DNA from: Phocoena phocoena | Lineage: Eukaryota; Chordata; Mammalia; Artiodactyla; Phocoenidae | Length of the DNA: 64,000 bases | Direction: 5' to 3' | Assembly: GCF_963924675.1 (NCBI RefSeq) | Contig: NC_089230.1 | Span: forward strand, 868,001-932,000 | Part shown: piece after piece, positions 23,006 through 34,890 of the stretch | Layout: every line of letters starts with the position of its first letter | Position numbering within the stretch: position 1 is the stretch's first letter | The notes under the pieces: model-generated | The model's database searches: none | What the model saw: only the letters and a program-made list of their open reading frames with translations | Told to the model about the DNA's origin: nothing | Position numbers and translations under genes: made by a program

Positions 23006-25057
23006 ATGATATAATCACATCATTGAATAATTCAATAATCATTCAATAATAGTTTCTTCCACTTCCACATAGGTAGTTTTCTACAAATGGGAGCTAAATA
23101 ACATGCTTTGGGTTATGGTTGCATATTGCATAGCTTTTTTGCATTAAAATAAAATGTCAATATGGAAAACAGAGTATAATATACCACTTTTTCTTTAAAA
23201 AAGGATACAAATACATATATCTCTCCTTATAATAAGCTAGAGAACTTTAAAACTGTTGAACTATAGGAGAGGTGGTAATAGGGTATTGGATACATGATTT
23301 TTTTAATCTTAAAACAGGAGCCAGACTTCTTTGAATATAACTTCGCTTGTACATTTGACTCTGGAGTCATAAAAATTGTGTACATAAGCATGGAATGCAA
23401 ATAAGTTTTAAAGCTCAGTTTCAAAAAATCCAAACACAAAGAAACGAATGAATTTTAATGTGTATACAGTTGGTGACATAACCACACAGAGAAAAACGTT
23501 CAAGTGACTCTAAAACACAGGATATTGTACATTTTTTGTAAAGTATATATTAAGGATAAAAACCATAAAAAGCTAATACTTTTTTGTTGTAATCATATTG
23601 TAGAATAGGCATGTTCACATTTTTATTCTAAGAATTTTGAGTGTGGTATTGTGGGATAAGGAAAATTAGTAATTATATATTATTTCATCCTGTCATTTAC
23701 AGAATTATTTAGAACCAAGTTTCTTGGAACAGGATAAAGAAAGCACAGATGTAAGATATAAAAGGTTTAGTACAAACCCAGAATTACGAATGTAATTGGC
23801 TACATCAGAATGAACTCATGATGTATTTTATATTTCGAAAAAAGAGCCCCTAATTTTGTCCACTGAAATGGCCTAAAAATAATGGCTAGTGGTCATGAGC
23901 ACCTCTAGTGTCCAAATTCAGGTCCTGATATATTATTTCCCACCAGAAGGAGTCAGGCTTCTTGAAGAAATGCTGTATTTAGACCTGGATAAGAAACATA
24001 TAAGATAAGCCTGGACCATTGGACCTTGCACGTAGCAAAGAAGCTGTCCCAGACAGCTAGGATGGCATCAAAAGATCACAGAGGTCAGCCTGACCCATGC
24101 ATTGGTGCCCAGTGAGGATGCTAATGAACTAAACCATTACTTTGAAAAATGATAAAAACATAAAGAACTTGGCATTTATCTTTCCTTTCCTGTAATAAGT
24201 CAACCCATCACAGACCAGGGAGATTTACTTTGTGGGAGTATGTTGGCTAATGCATGAAGAAGGATGGGGAAAATATGATTATTTTGTAAATACTAATGAA
24301 TGAATTAATCTAGACATTAACCATCAGTGGTTGCTTACATCACAAAAAGTGGTAGCTAGACACTTTGTGCCTCCTTTGGATAAAAGTAATCCATCTTGTA
24401 TAATGCAAACTTTCCCAAAGTAAAGAGAATCAAAATAAGATCTTATCAAGCCTCTATATTCAATTGTCAATTTATAGGAAGGAAAGAGGACAGGGAGTCT
24501 GTTAAGAGTACCAGAGTGTACAATCACCAAAGGTCAGACTGTGAAAAACGCTCGAAGACAAACAATCCAGTTTCTTCAACCATGTGGAAAAATGAAAAAG
24601 GTGGATGTGGGACCTATAGAAATAAAAGGGATTTAAGAGATGGATCAGCTGGTCACAGTAAGTGAATCTTGTTCAGATCCTAATTTAATCACTATTTTAA
24701 AAAGTGACACGAGACCTGAAAATTTGAACACTGACAGAATATTTGAAAATAACAATCGCTAATTTTCAAGGTATGACGATATTTTGGTTAATTTTTTAAA
24801 TAGACCTTGTATTTTAGGAATACATACTATACTATTTACGGATGAAATTCTATGATGAGATTTCCTGCAAGACAATGTTGATGGAGTCAGGTTGGCGGAG
24901 TAGGTAGTAGATGAAAGATAGTTAATATGCCATGATTAGAAATAAGCCTTTTTCTTGAGATCACACTCTATACAGTATCTAGTTTCACTTCCCAAATATT
25001 GTAAATGATGGAAAACTATAAATGATATCTTCAGAAGTCACTATACATAAAATGATA
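23006..25057. other. Unassigned AT-rich sequence
   Basis: Long AT-rich stretch without a clear repeat. Parts may be very old L1, but I cannot place them. Confidence 0.45.
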
Positions 25058-25290
25058 AAAATTACCTCACCTGGGCTTCCCTGGTGGCGCAGTGGTTGAG
25101 AGTCCGCCTGCCGATGCAGGGGACACGGGTTCGTGCCCCGGTCCGGGAAGATCCCACATGCCGTGGAGCGGCTGGGCCCGTGAGCCATGGCCGCTGAGCC
25201 TGCGCGTCCGGAGCCTGTGCTCCGCAACGGGAGAGGCCACAACAGTGAGAGGCCCGTGTACCGCAAAAAAAAAAAAATTACCTGACCTGG
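25058..25290 (+). mobile_element. CHR-type tRNA-derived SINE, intact
   Basis: A clean, probably young copy (25075-25273). It keeps a perfect pol III A box TGGCGCAGTGG (25085-25095), a B box GGGTTCGTGCC (25127-25137) and a poly(A) end. The target repeat AAAATTACCTSACCTGG lies at 25058-25074 and 25274-25290 with one mismatch. Confidence 0.97.
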
Positions 25291-25529
25291 AAGGTAGTGT
25301 AACCAAATCTGAAAACTTTTTCCTGGGATTTTGATAAAGATGGATGCACATAATAGGAGTGGGTAGACCTCACTGACACCCTCGGGATGCAGTGGGGAAC
25401 CTAGGAATGCCGCATTTGATGGAGAGCTAGTGTGGACCAGCTCCAGCAGAGCCCCAGACGAGCCACAACAGCATCAGACTCGTCAACCAGTTAACCAACT
25501 ACTTGCTAAAACATAACTCGGCACATTTC

Positions 25530-26320
25530 TTTAGTGGTGAAAAACTTTATATTTAGAACTAACCAGCCCAACTCTGTTTAGAAGATCCTACTTTTGTTGG
25601 CAGCATCAAAGCATTGTAGTCAGGAGCCCGTTGCACACATGGCTTCTTCTCCTCATCAGGCCTCCTCAGCTGTTGACCTTGGCCACACAAATGCCATAGA
25701 CCTTTTCCACAGCCTGCTTGTCCTGCCTGCTGGCTTTGACCTCTACAATCAAGGGTGACCTTGAGGAAGGCATAGTGGTCAAGCTCGTTTCTCCAAGCTT
25801 GTCCTTGGGGGCCTCTTCCAAGGGCATTTGGACCACTTTCAGGGTTATAGTGTCTTGGGCCACTGGAAGGTGCGTGACAAGTGAATCTTTTTTTTTTTTT
25901 CAATTATTTATTTACGTTTGGCTGCGTTGGGTCTTTGTTGCTGCGCTCGGGCTTTCTCTAGCTGCAGCGAGCGGGGGCTACTCTTCATTACCGTGCACGG
26001 GCTTCTCATTGCGGTGGCTTCTCTTGTTGTGGAGAACGGGCTCTAGGCAGGTGGGCTTCAGTAGTCGTGGCACGCGGGCTCGGTAGTTGTGGCGCATGGG
26101 CTTAGTTGCTCCGCAGCTTGTGGGATCTTCCTGGACCAGGGCTCGGACTCATGTCCCCTGCATTGGCAGGTGGATTCTTAACCCCTGTGGCACTAGGGAA
26201 GTCCGCAAGTGAATCTTTTCCCTGTGGCTGTGACACCTTTCCACACTGCTTTCTTGGCTTTCGAGCCTTTGCTTTGGCTTCAGCTTTGGAGAGTGCAGGG
26301 GACGAGAGAAGTAAAGAAAG
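25530..26320 (-). pseudogene. RPL23A processed pseudogene
   Basis: Intronless minus-strand copy of the mRNA for ribosomal protein L23a (uL23, large subunit). From right to left it holds the N-terminal KAEAKAKA region (near 26290), the fragments LDHYA and KASRQDKQAV, then PDEEKKPCVQRAPDYNAL and the stop at 25578-25580. A short 3' UTR remnant (TTCTAAATATAAAG in sense) reaches about 25530. L23a is normally 156 residues; here frameshifts, stops and small deletions break the frame. A SINE splits it between the N-terminal part and the middle (25892-26205). It is a non-functional retrocopy, older than that SINE. Confidence 0.93.
25878..26219 (-). mobile_element. CHR/Bov-tA-like SINE inside RPL23A pseudogene
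   Basis: Minus-strand SINE of the longer type with AAATAAATAATTG-like tail, landmarks GGCTGCGTTGGGTCTTTGTT and CTTGTGGGATCTTCCTGGAC. The target repeat CAAGTGAATCTTTT lies at 25878-25891 and 26206-26219. It is more diverged than the copies at 25075 and 34680, so probably older. Confidence 0.93.
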
Positions 26321-26619
26321 TGGGAGTGCAGGACTCAGAGATCTGTAACTTCTGACCTCACAACCCAAAGCGAGTGCCTCATGTCACATGTGCCTCAGTG
26401 GCTGCTTTGAAAAACTCAATACTCTTAAAAGAAGAAAAAATGACCCAGGCTTTTAACCAAGCAACATTCACCATGTCCTTAATCGAATCAAATGGATAAA
26501 CAGTTTTAAAAAATCACTAGTTAGGCACAGAATCAGGAAAATGTGGTCTATAAAGAGGATAGAAAAAAAGTAAATAGAAACATACCCCCAAGTGGCACAT
26601 ACGTTAGCTTGACAGAAAG

Positions 26620-27650
26620 GAACTTTAAAAGAGCTACTATAAACATGCTCATAGATTTAAAGTAAGGATGTACATGTTGAGTGAACAGAAGGGACCTGAG
26701 TAGAGAAAGGGAAACAGTGAAAAAGAGCCAAATGGAAACTCTAGAGCTAAAAAAGTATCTGAAATTAGCAGAGAGCTTAAGAGAAGATTGAACATGTAGA
26801 ATAAAAGATCAGTAAAACTTAAAGACATGTCAACAGAAACTCAAAATTGAAGCTGCATGGCCGCTAAAACTCCAACAGAAGCACCTGTTTTCCTGGTGGA
26901 GGACCCACAGATGGAGCCTGTGGGGCTGTGGATAGGAATCCAGGAGAGGCGACACTTGTGAAAGGGGCCATTTATTCTGTGTGTGGTCCATGCCAGTCTC
27001 AGCCTGACCTCCGAAGCATGTCTGTGTGGGGCAGACCCAGTTCAGCATAGCAAGGGTTTAGAGAATTAAATTTGATTTGAAAAAGTGCTCATGATAGGTG
27101 AGAAAGAACTTACAGTCTGAATTTAACCAGGTGGTCAACCTGCTAGAACAAAACCAACAACAGTGTCCAGAAGATTAAAGTACAAGCAAGAGACTATGCC
27201 AAAAAATGTGACGAGACAATGTCCAGCATACAATCGAAATTCACTGAATATACAAAGAACAAGAAATGTGACCCAGTCTCAAGAGAAAACACAATTAAAA
27301 GAAGCCAACCCTGAGATGACTCAAATGTTGGAATTAGGGAAGATGGCAAACCAGCTGTTATAACTGTGCTCTTCGAATTAAAAGGAAAAATAAAACACTT
27401 GAAATGAATGGAAATATAGGAATTCTTAGTTGATAAGCAGAAATAACTTTTAAAATATGTATCAGATAGAAATTTTAGAACTGAAAATACAATCTGTAAA
27501 AACAATTACTGAATGATCTCACTAGCAGAATGGAGGTGACAAAAGAAAGAGTGAGCTTGAATAGAGGTAACTGAAATGGACCAATCTGAAGAAAGAGAAA
27601 GAAGAGATTTTTAAAAATATGACAGAGCCTGGGACTTGTGGACCAATATC
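26620..27650 (+). mobile_element. Old L1 ORF1/5' region fragments
   Basis: A-rich sense sequence with decayed L1 ORF1 landmarks. These include AAATGGAAACTCTAGAGCTA, GAAAAGATCAGTAAAACTTA-like words near 26800, and TAGAAATTTTAGAACTGAAA with AGCAGAATGGAGGTGACAAA at 27470-27545. A non-L1 stretch at about 26866-27085 interrupts it. No frame survives. Confidence 0.55.
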
Positions 27651-27819
27651 GGATAGTCTAACAAATGGTAATTAGAATCCCAGAAAGAGAGGATAAAGAG
27701 GTTGGGAGATGTACTAACCTCCTAGGGCTTCTGCAATGAAATACCACCAAGTGGGTGCCTTAAGAAACAGAAATTAACTTTATCCCACTTCTTGAGTCTG
27801 GAAGGTGTTGGAATAGAGG

Positions 27820-28200
27820 AAATAAAATTGTCATTTTTGCATATGGCATAATCATGTGCACATAAAACTCAAAATAGTCTATAATCTATAAATACACTGC
27901 TAGAATTAATAATAGTCTATAATCTATAAATACACTGCTAGAATTAATAATAGTCTATAATCTATAAATACACTGCTAGAATTAATAATATTCTATAATC
28001 TATAAATACACTGCTAGAATTAATAATAGGCAAACTTACTAAAACTTCGGATATAAACATAATTTTTCAAAAATAAGTTGTATTTCTATATACAAATAAA
28101 TTTTAAAAATGGGCATTTAAAAGTGATACCTTTTATAAATAAATAAATGAGGGAGAAAGGACAAATCATTTTTACAGAAGAATTTCAAATACTACCAGCA
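27820..28200 (+). mobile_element. Old L1 ORF2 fragment carrying a tandem repeat
   Basis: Sense L1 landmarks ACTGCTAGAATTAATAATAG and AATAAGTTGTATTTCTATAT correspond to the 'ctagaactaataaatgaatt..cagttgtatttctatac' segment of ORF2. The 38-bp repeat at 27878-28029 is an expansion of this L1 sequence. Confidence 0.6.
27878..28029 (+). repeat. 38-bp tandem repeat, four copies
   Basis: Four adjacent units starting TCTATAATCTATAAATACAC at 27878, 27916, 27954 and 27992. They are identical except for one base at the end of unit 3. There are no spacers, so this is not CRISPR. Confidence 0.97.
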
Positions 28201-29596
28201 TATACCTCCCCCTTTCTAGGAATTGCTAAAATGGCAAACTTTGGTTTTGTTGGACCAGTTGCTTCAATGAACAGAATGTGTGTGTAAACATATATTCATA
28301 TACATTTTCTATTATTTGCTCTAAAAGGATACCTAGTCTTCTATTTCTAAGAGGGTTGGGCTTGGCACTTTTCTTATTTAATAAATCAGCACATTTCTGA
28401 TTGAAAAGGTGTCTGATTACTAGGCATTAGATGTTGTAAGAAGAAAAAATGAAATAAACCAACCCTCCCTTATTTATGAAAATTCAATCATTGTTTTTTT
28501 CTATATGACTTTTGAAACATAATACCATTATTTTACATTAAAAATGAGAGATATAATGCATGGGTTAAAAATACATAGAAAAGTAGATACATAAATACAC
28601 ACACACACACACAACTGGTGTTGATATCGCTATGATTCATCAGAAAATGAAGTCATTCTCAGTGTGACTTAATAAGGGTTTTAGCACGTGTAGGCATCCT
28701 TCTTTGCTGTGCTTTTTACCTGAGAACATGCCTTTTCCATTTCTGGCATCGCTGCTAAATATGCGGTTCCTGTTGAACAAATGAGCAGATAGTGAGTGAT
28801 ACAGGGTCCAATAGCTCCTATCTGTTTCCATTAGGAAACACGTTTTAATTAGACTCAGATTTTAATCCAATCTCTTTTCCTTGATGTTGCTGCTCTACTC
28901 TGAGGCAAAATGTGGCAGAAAGTATTTATCATAAAGTTGAATAATTTGAAAGCTTGATCTTTAAGCACGGAAAGTGAAATTAGCTGTGGGCTGAGAAGAC
29001 TTGGGTCTTTGATGTCGATGTTCTGGAATTCAGTTTGTTGATTTGTCAGATGTTTCAAATAGAATAGCATAGAATAGAATAGAATAAAATAAAATAAAAT
29101 AAAATAAAATATTGAGACCCTTGTTTCAGATTTGAAGATGAGATCAAGCAAACCTGGAGAGTCTGTTATTCAGCAGCTCACCAGAGTCATAGGTGGCCCA
29201 TCTGGTGATCACATCCAGTGATGACAGGACACACTGACACCTGAACCCACCCCGGAACTTCCCACAGGGGCCTTGCTGGTACCTGGGAGTCTGCGTGCAT
29301 GACAATAAACCCTAATGGAGACCGTGAACATCCCAACCCTACGTTCTTAGGTGAGGGATGCCAAGGAACGTGGCTGAGCTAACAGAACACATAGACAGCT
29401 GTAAACATGCACAGAGAATATTTGAGAATTTATTACGGCACGTAACCCACAGACTGCCCTGAGGCTGGTGCTGTCACCATCCCCGGAGACAGCTGGCCGT
29501 TGAGGTCTGAGCACCAGTCACAGGGCTGCAGGAGGGAGTCCATGGGGACTTCCTGTATGCACCTCCCATTCTTTCTGTAAACTAAAATTGTTCAAA
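28201..29596. other. Unassigned sequence with two microsatellites
   Basis: Holds a short (CA)n at 28597-28613 and a (GAATA/AATAA)n run at about 29060-29110. No gene or interspersed repeat was recognised. Confidence 0.55.
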
Positions 29597-29923
29597 AGAG
29601 AAAGTTTCTTTTTTCAAAATTAATTTTGTTGGAGTATAGTTGCTTTACAATGTTGTGTTTGTGTCTACCGTACAGCAAAATGAATCAGCTATACATATAC
29701 ATACATCAGCTCTACATCCCCTCTTTTTTGGATTTCCTTCCCATTTAGGTCACCAAAGAGCCATGGATGGACCTAGAGTCTGTCATACAGAGTGAAGTAA
29801 GTCAGAAAGAGAAAAACAAATATCGTATATTAATGCATATATGTGGAATCTAGAAAAATGGTGCAGATGAATTGATTTGCAAAGCAGAAATGGAGACACA
29901 GATGTAGAGAAAGTTTATTTTTT
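29597..29923 (-). mobile_element. L1 3' end with 5' inversion (twin priming)
   Basis: 29615-29757 is the antisense L1 3' UTR (TTGGAGTATAGTTGCTTTAC, then GATTTCCTTCCCATTTAGGT). From about 29758 to 29905 the strand flips to sense ORF2/3' sequence (CCATGGATGGACCTAGAGTC, ATGTGGAATCTAG). Both parts lie between one pair of 18-bp target repeats AGAGAAAGTTTMTTTTTT (29597-29614 and 29906-29923). Confidence 0.93.
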
Positions 29924-30639
29924 AAAAAATAAGTTCTGGAATTTATTATCCAAGTTATTAAAAGCAACTCTTTAAAATACATCAGATGTCAAACCACAGC
30001 TTAGTGAGCAGAGAAGTAGAAGTAGGGTGAGGGCCTTGGTTAAGAACTAGTGTTCACCTTGTCTGAAATGCGCTCTTGTGTACATTTCAGCCCAGATTTA
30101 CGTGACCAGTTGTTCTTGTGGACGTTCTGCTGTTGGGTCGCCGTTATCAAAACCGCTGTCAGTGTACAGTGTTCAAAAACAGTCTCAACCTAACTATTTT
30201 TATCCTGCTCTAAAGTTGCACAAATAAGTCTCCCTCGTATTTATCCATGTGAACGAACTAGGCTGCAGAGTGAACAAAGGCAGTGTGTCTGTAATCTCTC
30301 CCAGGCAAATGGTAGCGGTTTAACAGAACGCCAATATTGAACTCATTAATCAAGTACGATTAAGAAATTCTTAGCTTCTTTTGATAAGACAGTTTTATCC
30401 ATTGCTCTTTAACAGCCACTCACCATTGCCACCGTGGCTGAATCTTAAACAGCATGAGGGCGTTTCTCTTTCAAGTGCGATGCACTACCTGACTGCTCCT
30501 GGGTGTATCTTCATGAGGGGTTGGGTATGTTTTATAAAATTAAGGTATTTGACTTCATCTACAGGGTGTTTCGTATTGTGAGCCTGACTAAGCATGTTGC
30601 AAGCATATCATCAACTTTAATAGATTTTCTTTCTTTTTA
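29924..30639. other. Unassigned sequence
   Basis: No recognised feature. Confidence 0.5.
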
Positions 30640-30800
30640 ATTAATTTTTTTGAATTTTATTTTTTATACAACAGGTTCTTATTACTTGTCTCTTTTATAC
30701 ATATTAGTGGATATATGTCAATCCCAATCTCCCAGTTAATGTTTATTTTATATTGGGATATGGTCAATTTACAATGTTGTGTTGGTTTCAGGGTTACAAC
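30640..30800 (-). mobile_element. Two short L1 3' ends, end to end
   Basis: 30640-30738 is one L1 3' terminus in reverse (TTATACAACAGGTTCTTATT, ATCCCAATCTCCCAG). 30741-30800 is a second one (GGTCAATTTACAATGTTGTG). No clear target duplications. Confidence 0.7.
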
Positions 30801-31329
30801 AAAATTACATCTTCTATAGTTAACTAATCATGTGTTTTAGTCGTAAGAGTTAGGATTTGTTTAGTGTAAACGTATAGGCACAGGGAATATATAACTTTTA
30901 AAAACACAGTATTGCTCACTTCGAACTCCATGATAACAGTGAGAAAGATTATGCCTGCCTTACTCACGATTCTGCCCCAGGGCCTGACTCAGCAGGTCCC
31001 AGTAAGTACTTGTTGAGTAGAGAACGAGTGACATCTAAAAGCAGTCACCTGGGATGATGAAACTCCATAATAAGACACAGTGCGTACTCGCTGCCTTGTT
31101 ATTGTCCGACTTACAGGTACGCTGTGTAAGGTGAGAACTGTTCTATTACTAGTGATGGAGCAAACGACAGCTACTATGAGGGCAAAAATGGGGGGGGATC
31201 TACAGAGTCACATGGACCCCAAAACATTGAAAAGTGTCCATTTTAATCAGCTGTGTTATTTTAGGAATTTATCCATTTCATCTAAATATTCAAATTTATT
31301 AAACCATAACTTGTCTATACCAGTGTTTT
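30801..31329. other. Unassigned sequence
   Basis: An L2-like tail (CAGGTCCCAGTAAGTACTTG) lies near 30990-31015. Otherwise nothing recognised. Confidence 0.4.
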
Positions 31330-31969
31330 AGACATTTGTTGCTTTTCCTTCCTGGTAGAGGTAATTTTGTCCTTCTTTCTTTTTCTCTCATTCTGTGTTT
31401 CGGGGGCTTTACATTTTTGTTGTTGCTGGTTAGTCTTTTCAGAGTAAGAGTTTCTGATTTTGTAGCTACTCTCTTGTGTGTGTTTTCTTTTCCATTTCAT
31501 ACTATTTGCTCTGATTTTAAAAATCTCCTTTCTTTTGCTGTTTTTTTAAAGTTTAGTTTGTTCTCTTTTTCTATAAAATTCTTCAAGTATATAGTTAAAT
31601 CATTGAGTTTGTCGTTTTTCTTTCCTAAAATAAACTTTCCTAAAATTTACTTTCTAGCACAGCAGTAGCTACATCCCACAAATTTTCTTATACCAATTTC
31701 ATTATCACCCAGTTTAAAATATTATGTTCTATTCTATTCTATTCCATTTTTATATTCTATTAATATAACTAACAGAATAATTAATAATATGGTCACTTTC
31801 ACAGGTTCCAGGTAGACATGAACTGGGGGTGGGTGGGTGGTGCCCTGCTCAACCCAGTACAATCTCCAAGTATTTGAGGATTTTCCAGGTATCTTGGTTA
31901 TTTTTTTCTAGTTTAATTCCACTGTGGTCTGAGAGCATATTTTGTATGCTTTTTATTATTTTAAAATTG

Positions 31970-33755
31970 TTCAACTGTGGAGCAGAAAGCAGTGGCTCCT
32001 GGAGTGATGAGCCCCACCCCCCCACAGTGTAAAGGCAAGCAGTGTCATCTGGGGTGGCTGGCTACTGCCATTTACGTGTTATGCACATTGGAATGAAGAC
32101 TGTTAGTAAAACTCCTCAATGTGAATCTTTATCAAAGCGAATGGATCAGTTCAAAGCTCTTAAGAAACAGCTGAGTGGTAATAAAATTGTCACCAAGAAA
32201 TAGCTGGTTCTGTCCATTTGGAGAATTATGCTCTGAAATGTTTTTGTGTGCAGACAATGAAGATAGCGCCGGTTGTTTTCACAAGATCAAGTCCGTCTAT
32301 CCTGCAAATCCTTAATAGCTGTCGTGACAGTCTTTGGAGAACTCACTGATGACAGTGTGAAACATAGAAAATATGCAAGGTGGGGTGACATATATCCATA
32401 CGTTTTTAAAGCATGGGGAGACGCCTCAAGGAAGACCTGTTAGAGTTGGAAAGATACTGATGTTGAAGAAAATGAAGGTGGGGCAGCCCTCTACCCACTT
32501 GACCCACTTGAACCAGAACCATCTTCCTCGTCAACTGAGGACACAGAGAGCACGCCCCCAGGCAGCTGTTCTGGAACAGAGCCCTCTCCGTGCACACGCG
32601 CCGGCGGATAGAGCGGCCGCAGTGCCTCACGGCACAGGTGAATCGGGTACTGTCCTACCTAGGCCACGGGCTCATCTGGCCGTTTATTCACAGTTTCCAC
32701 GGCGGGGATACTGTTCTAACACCAGAGGACGTGGCTCGAGCTCAGATGCACTGCAGGCGTGCTGGCTGGCGGTGCACAGCAATGCGAACGTTCAGCCCTG
32801 CTGCGCAGAGCCTTCAGAGGCCCTCAAGTTACTGTCTGCAGGCAGAGAGTGAAGGCTTTGTACAGCAGAGCCGTGTAACTTCGGCCTCCGGAGCCAACGA
32901 TCGGTTACTCAGTCTTCGGCCGATCGCAGCACAGTTCTAAGGAAGACTCCATTCCTGCTGACTCTGACAATGAAACCTGCGTGCAGACTCTGTTGATGCA
33001 GCTTCGATCAGTTTCCACTGCCATCAGTGGACCCAATAATCTCTGGGGATGTAGGGCTGCTGCAAGCTGGGTCCTAAAAATGCCCGCTGCACCCTGCTTC
33101 AAAAAAATGAGAGCACATACGAATTATATGTTGGGAATAAGCTTTGCACCTTAATTTGTATACATTAAGGGAATGTTTTCAAATTTATAATGTTCGGATG
33201 AACGTACTATTACTTTGCTATAAAATCCTAAATTTAATTTGTAATAAAGATTGTTGAACTATTCTAGCTTACCAGCCGTTGGACTATTCATATTACAGGG
33301 TGAATATGAAAGAGATTATGTTAAACTTTGATTTATATTCATGTAAAACATAATTGTATTAAAAGTTTAAACTTTCATGGAAGGAAATTTAACAAGACAA
33401 AGGGGTAGATTCACGTTCAGACTTAAGAATGCTGTTGGTTCTCAGCTGCTTCTTTTATCCACTGAAGCCTGAGGTGAATTACTTCGTAGGCGGTTTGACT
33501 GCATGTACCAGAGAGTGAACAGAGGACGTTATAGTAATACCTGGAATCTTGGCGCTTTATGTTAGGTTCTCCTCTGATGCCATGTGGATCCCACAGAGCA
33601 TGACTATGAATTGTGTAGGTGATCGTGAGTTTAGATTTTTAGCTGTTAATTTACACGTAATGATGGGAATTATGGACCTACTGTGTCACCTGCATTTGCG
33701 CAACGTCAAAATAAAAACAAGGATTCTTTTGTGTATATAAAAAAATTCAATTGTG
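31970..33755 (+). pseudogene. VTA1 processed pseudogene (retrocopy)
   Basis: Intronless copy of the mRNA for VTA1/LIP5, the ESCRT-III cofactor that activates VPS4. The coding part runs from about 31990 to the stop at 32850-32852. Recognisable pieces, in shifting frames, are a degraded N terminus with a small deletion, MDQFKALKKQLSGNK (near 32140), DNEDSAGCFHK (32257), TYIHTFLKHGETPQG (32388), an acidic ENEGGAA stretch, LTPEDVARAQMHC and the C-terminal ALKLLSAGRE. The normal protein is about 307 residues. A 3' UTR of about 0.9 kb follows, ending in a short A run at 33739-33745. Target repeats TTCAAYTGTG lie at 31970-31979 and 33746-33755. Stops and frameshifts show that it is dead; the 159-codon ORF at 32373 is a patchwork. 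Confidence 0.92.
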
Positions 33756-34039
33756 TTCTATGAGCCAAAATGTGGTTTATTTTGGTGAATGTTCCAGGTG
33801 AGTTGAGAAGAATGTATCTACAGTTATTGTTGGATAGAATACTCTATAAATGCCAATTAGATCAAGTTGATTAATAGTTTTGGTCAGGTCAAACCTCTCC
33901 TTTATGATTTTCTGTCTTCTTGATCTATCAGTTACTGAAAGTGGAGAATTAAAGTCTCCAGTTATAATAGTGAGTCTCTCTATCTCTCCACATCCAATTC
34001 TATCAGTTTTTCCCACACATATTTTGCTGCTCTGTTGTT

Positions 34040-34308
34040 ACATGCATACATTTTTTTTTAAAACATCTTTATTGGGGTATAATTGCTTTACAGTGGTGTG
34101 TTAGTTTCTGCTTTATAACAAAGTGAATCAGCTATACATATACATATGTTCCCATATGTCTTCCCTCTTGCGTCTCCCTCCCTCCCACTCTCCCCATCCC
34201 ACCCCTCCAGGCTGTCACAAAGCACCGAGCTAATATCCCTGTGCCTTGCGGCTGCTTCCCCCCAGCTATCTACCTTACTACGTTTGTTAGTGTACATGCA
34301 TACATTTT
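34040..34308 (-). mobile_element. 5'-truncated L1 3' end
   Basis: Antisense L1 3' UTR closely like that at 9894-10130: ACATCTTTATTGGGGTATAA, CACAAAGCACCGAGC, GCGGCTGCTTCC. The target repeat ACATGCATACATTTT lies at 34040-34054 and 34294-34308 without mismatch. It is probably recent and is inserted in the old L1. Confidence 0.96.
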
Positions 34309-34665
34309 AAGCGTTGTATGTCTTCTTGGAAATTAACTCTTTTACCATGATTTAATGTCCTTTTTATCCTCAACAATTTTTCTTGTGAAGTTTTCTTTTC
34401 TTTTAAATTTGTGTAGCTAATCCAGCTTTCTTTTGGTTAGTGTTACCGTGGGTGTATCTTTCTCCATCCCTTTATTTTTAATCTGTGAAAGTTTATGTTT
34501 TTAAAGTGGATTTCTTGTAGACAACATAATAGTTGAGTCTTGTTTTATCATCCACTCTTGAAGTTCTCTGTATTTTAACTGGCATATTTAGATCATTCGC
34601 ACCTAAAGTGGTAACTGATATAGTTGGATTAATATCTGCCATGTTTGTAACTATTTTCTATTCAT

Positions 34666-34890
34666 TGTGCTTGTTTTTTTTTTTTCGGTACGCGGGCCTG
34701 TCACTGTTGCGGCCTCTCCCGTTGCGGAGCACAGGCTCCGGACGCGCAGGCTCAGCGGCCATGGCTCACGGGCCCAGCCGCTCCGTGGCATGTGGGATCT
34801 TCCCGGACCGGGGCACGAACCCGTGTCCCCTGAATCGGCAGGCAGACTCTCAACCACTGCGCCACCAGGGAAGCCCTGTGCTTGTTTTTT
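34666..34890 (-). mobile_element. CHR-type SINE, young
   Basis: Minus-strand copy (34680-34876), almost identical to the copy at 25075. A perfect target repeat TGTGCTTGTTTTTT lies at 34666-34679 and 34877-34890. It is the youngest-looking layer of the nested stack. Confidence 0.97.

Noticed and set aside
25075..25273. tRNA gene because of A and B boxes
   Set aside because: The boxes belong to a tRNA-derived SINE; no cloverleaf and a SINE body and poly(A) follow.
27878..28029. CRISPR-like array
   Set aside because: Units are directly adjacent with no spacers, in a mammalian L1 remnant.
32373..32852. 159-codon ORF as a gene
   Set aside because: It is a frame patchwork inside the VTA1 retrocopy; homology shifts frame several times.
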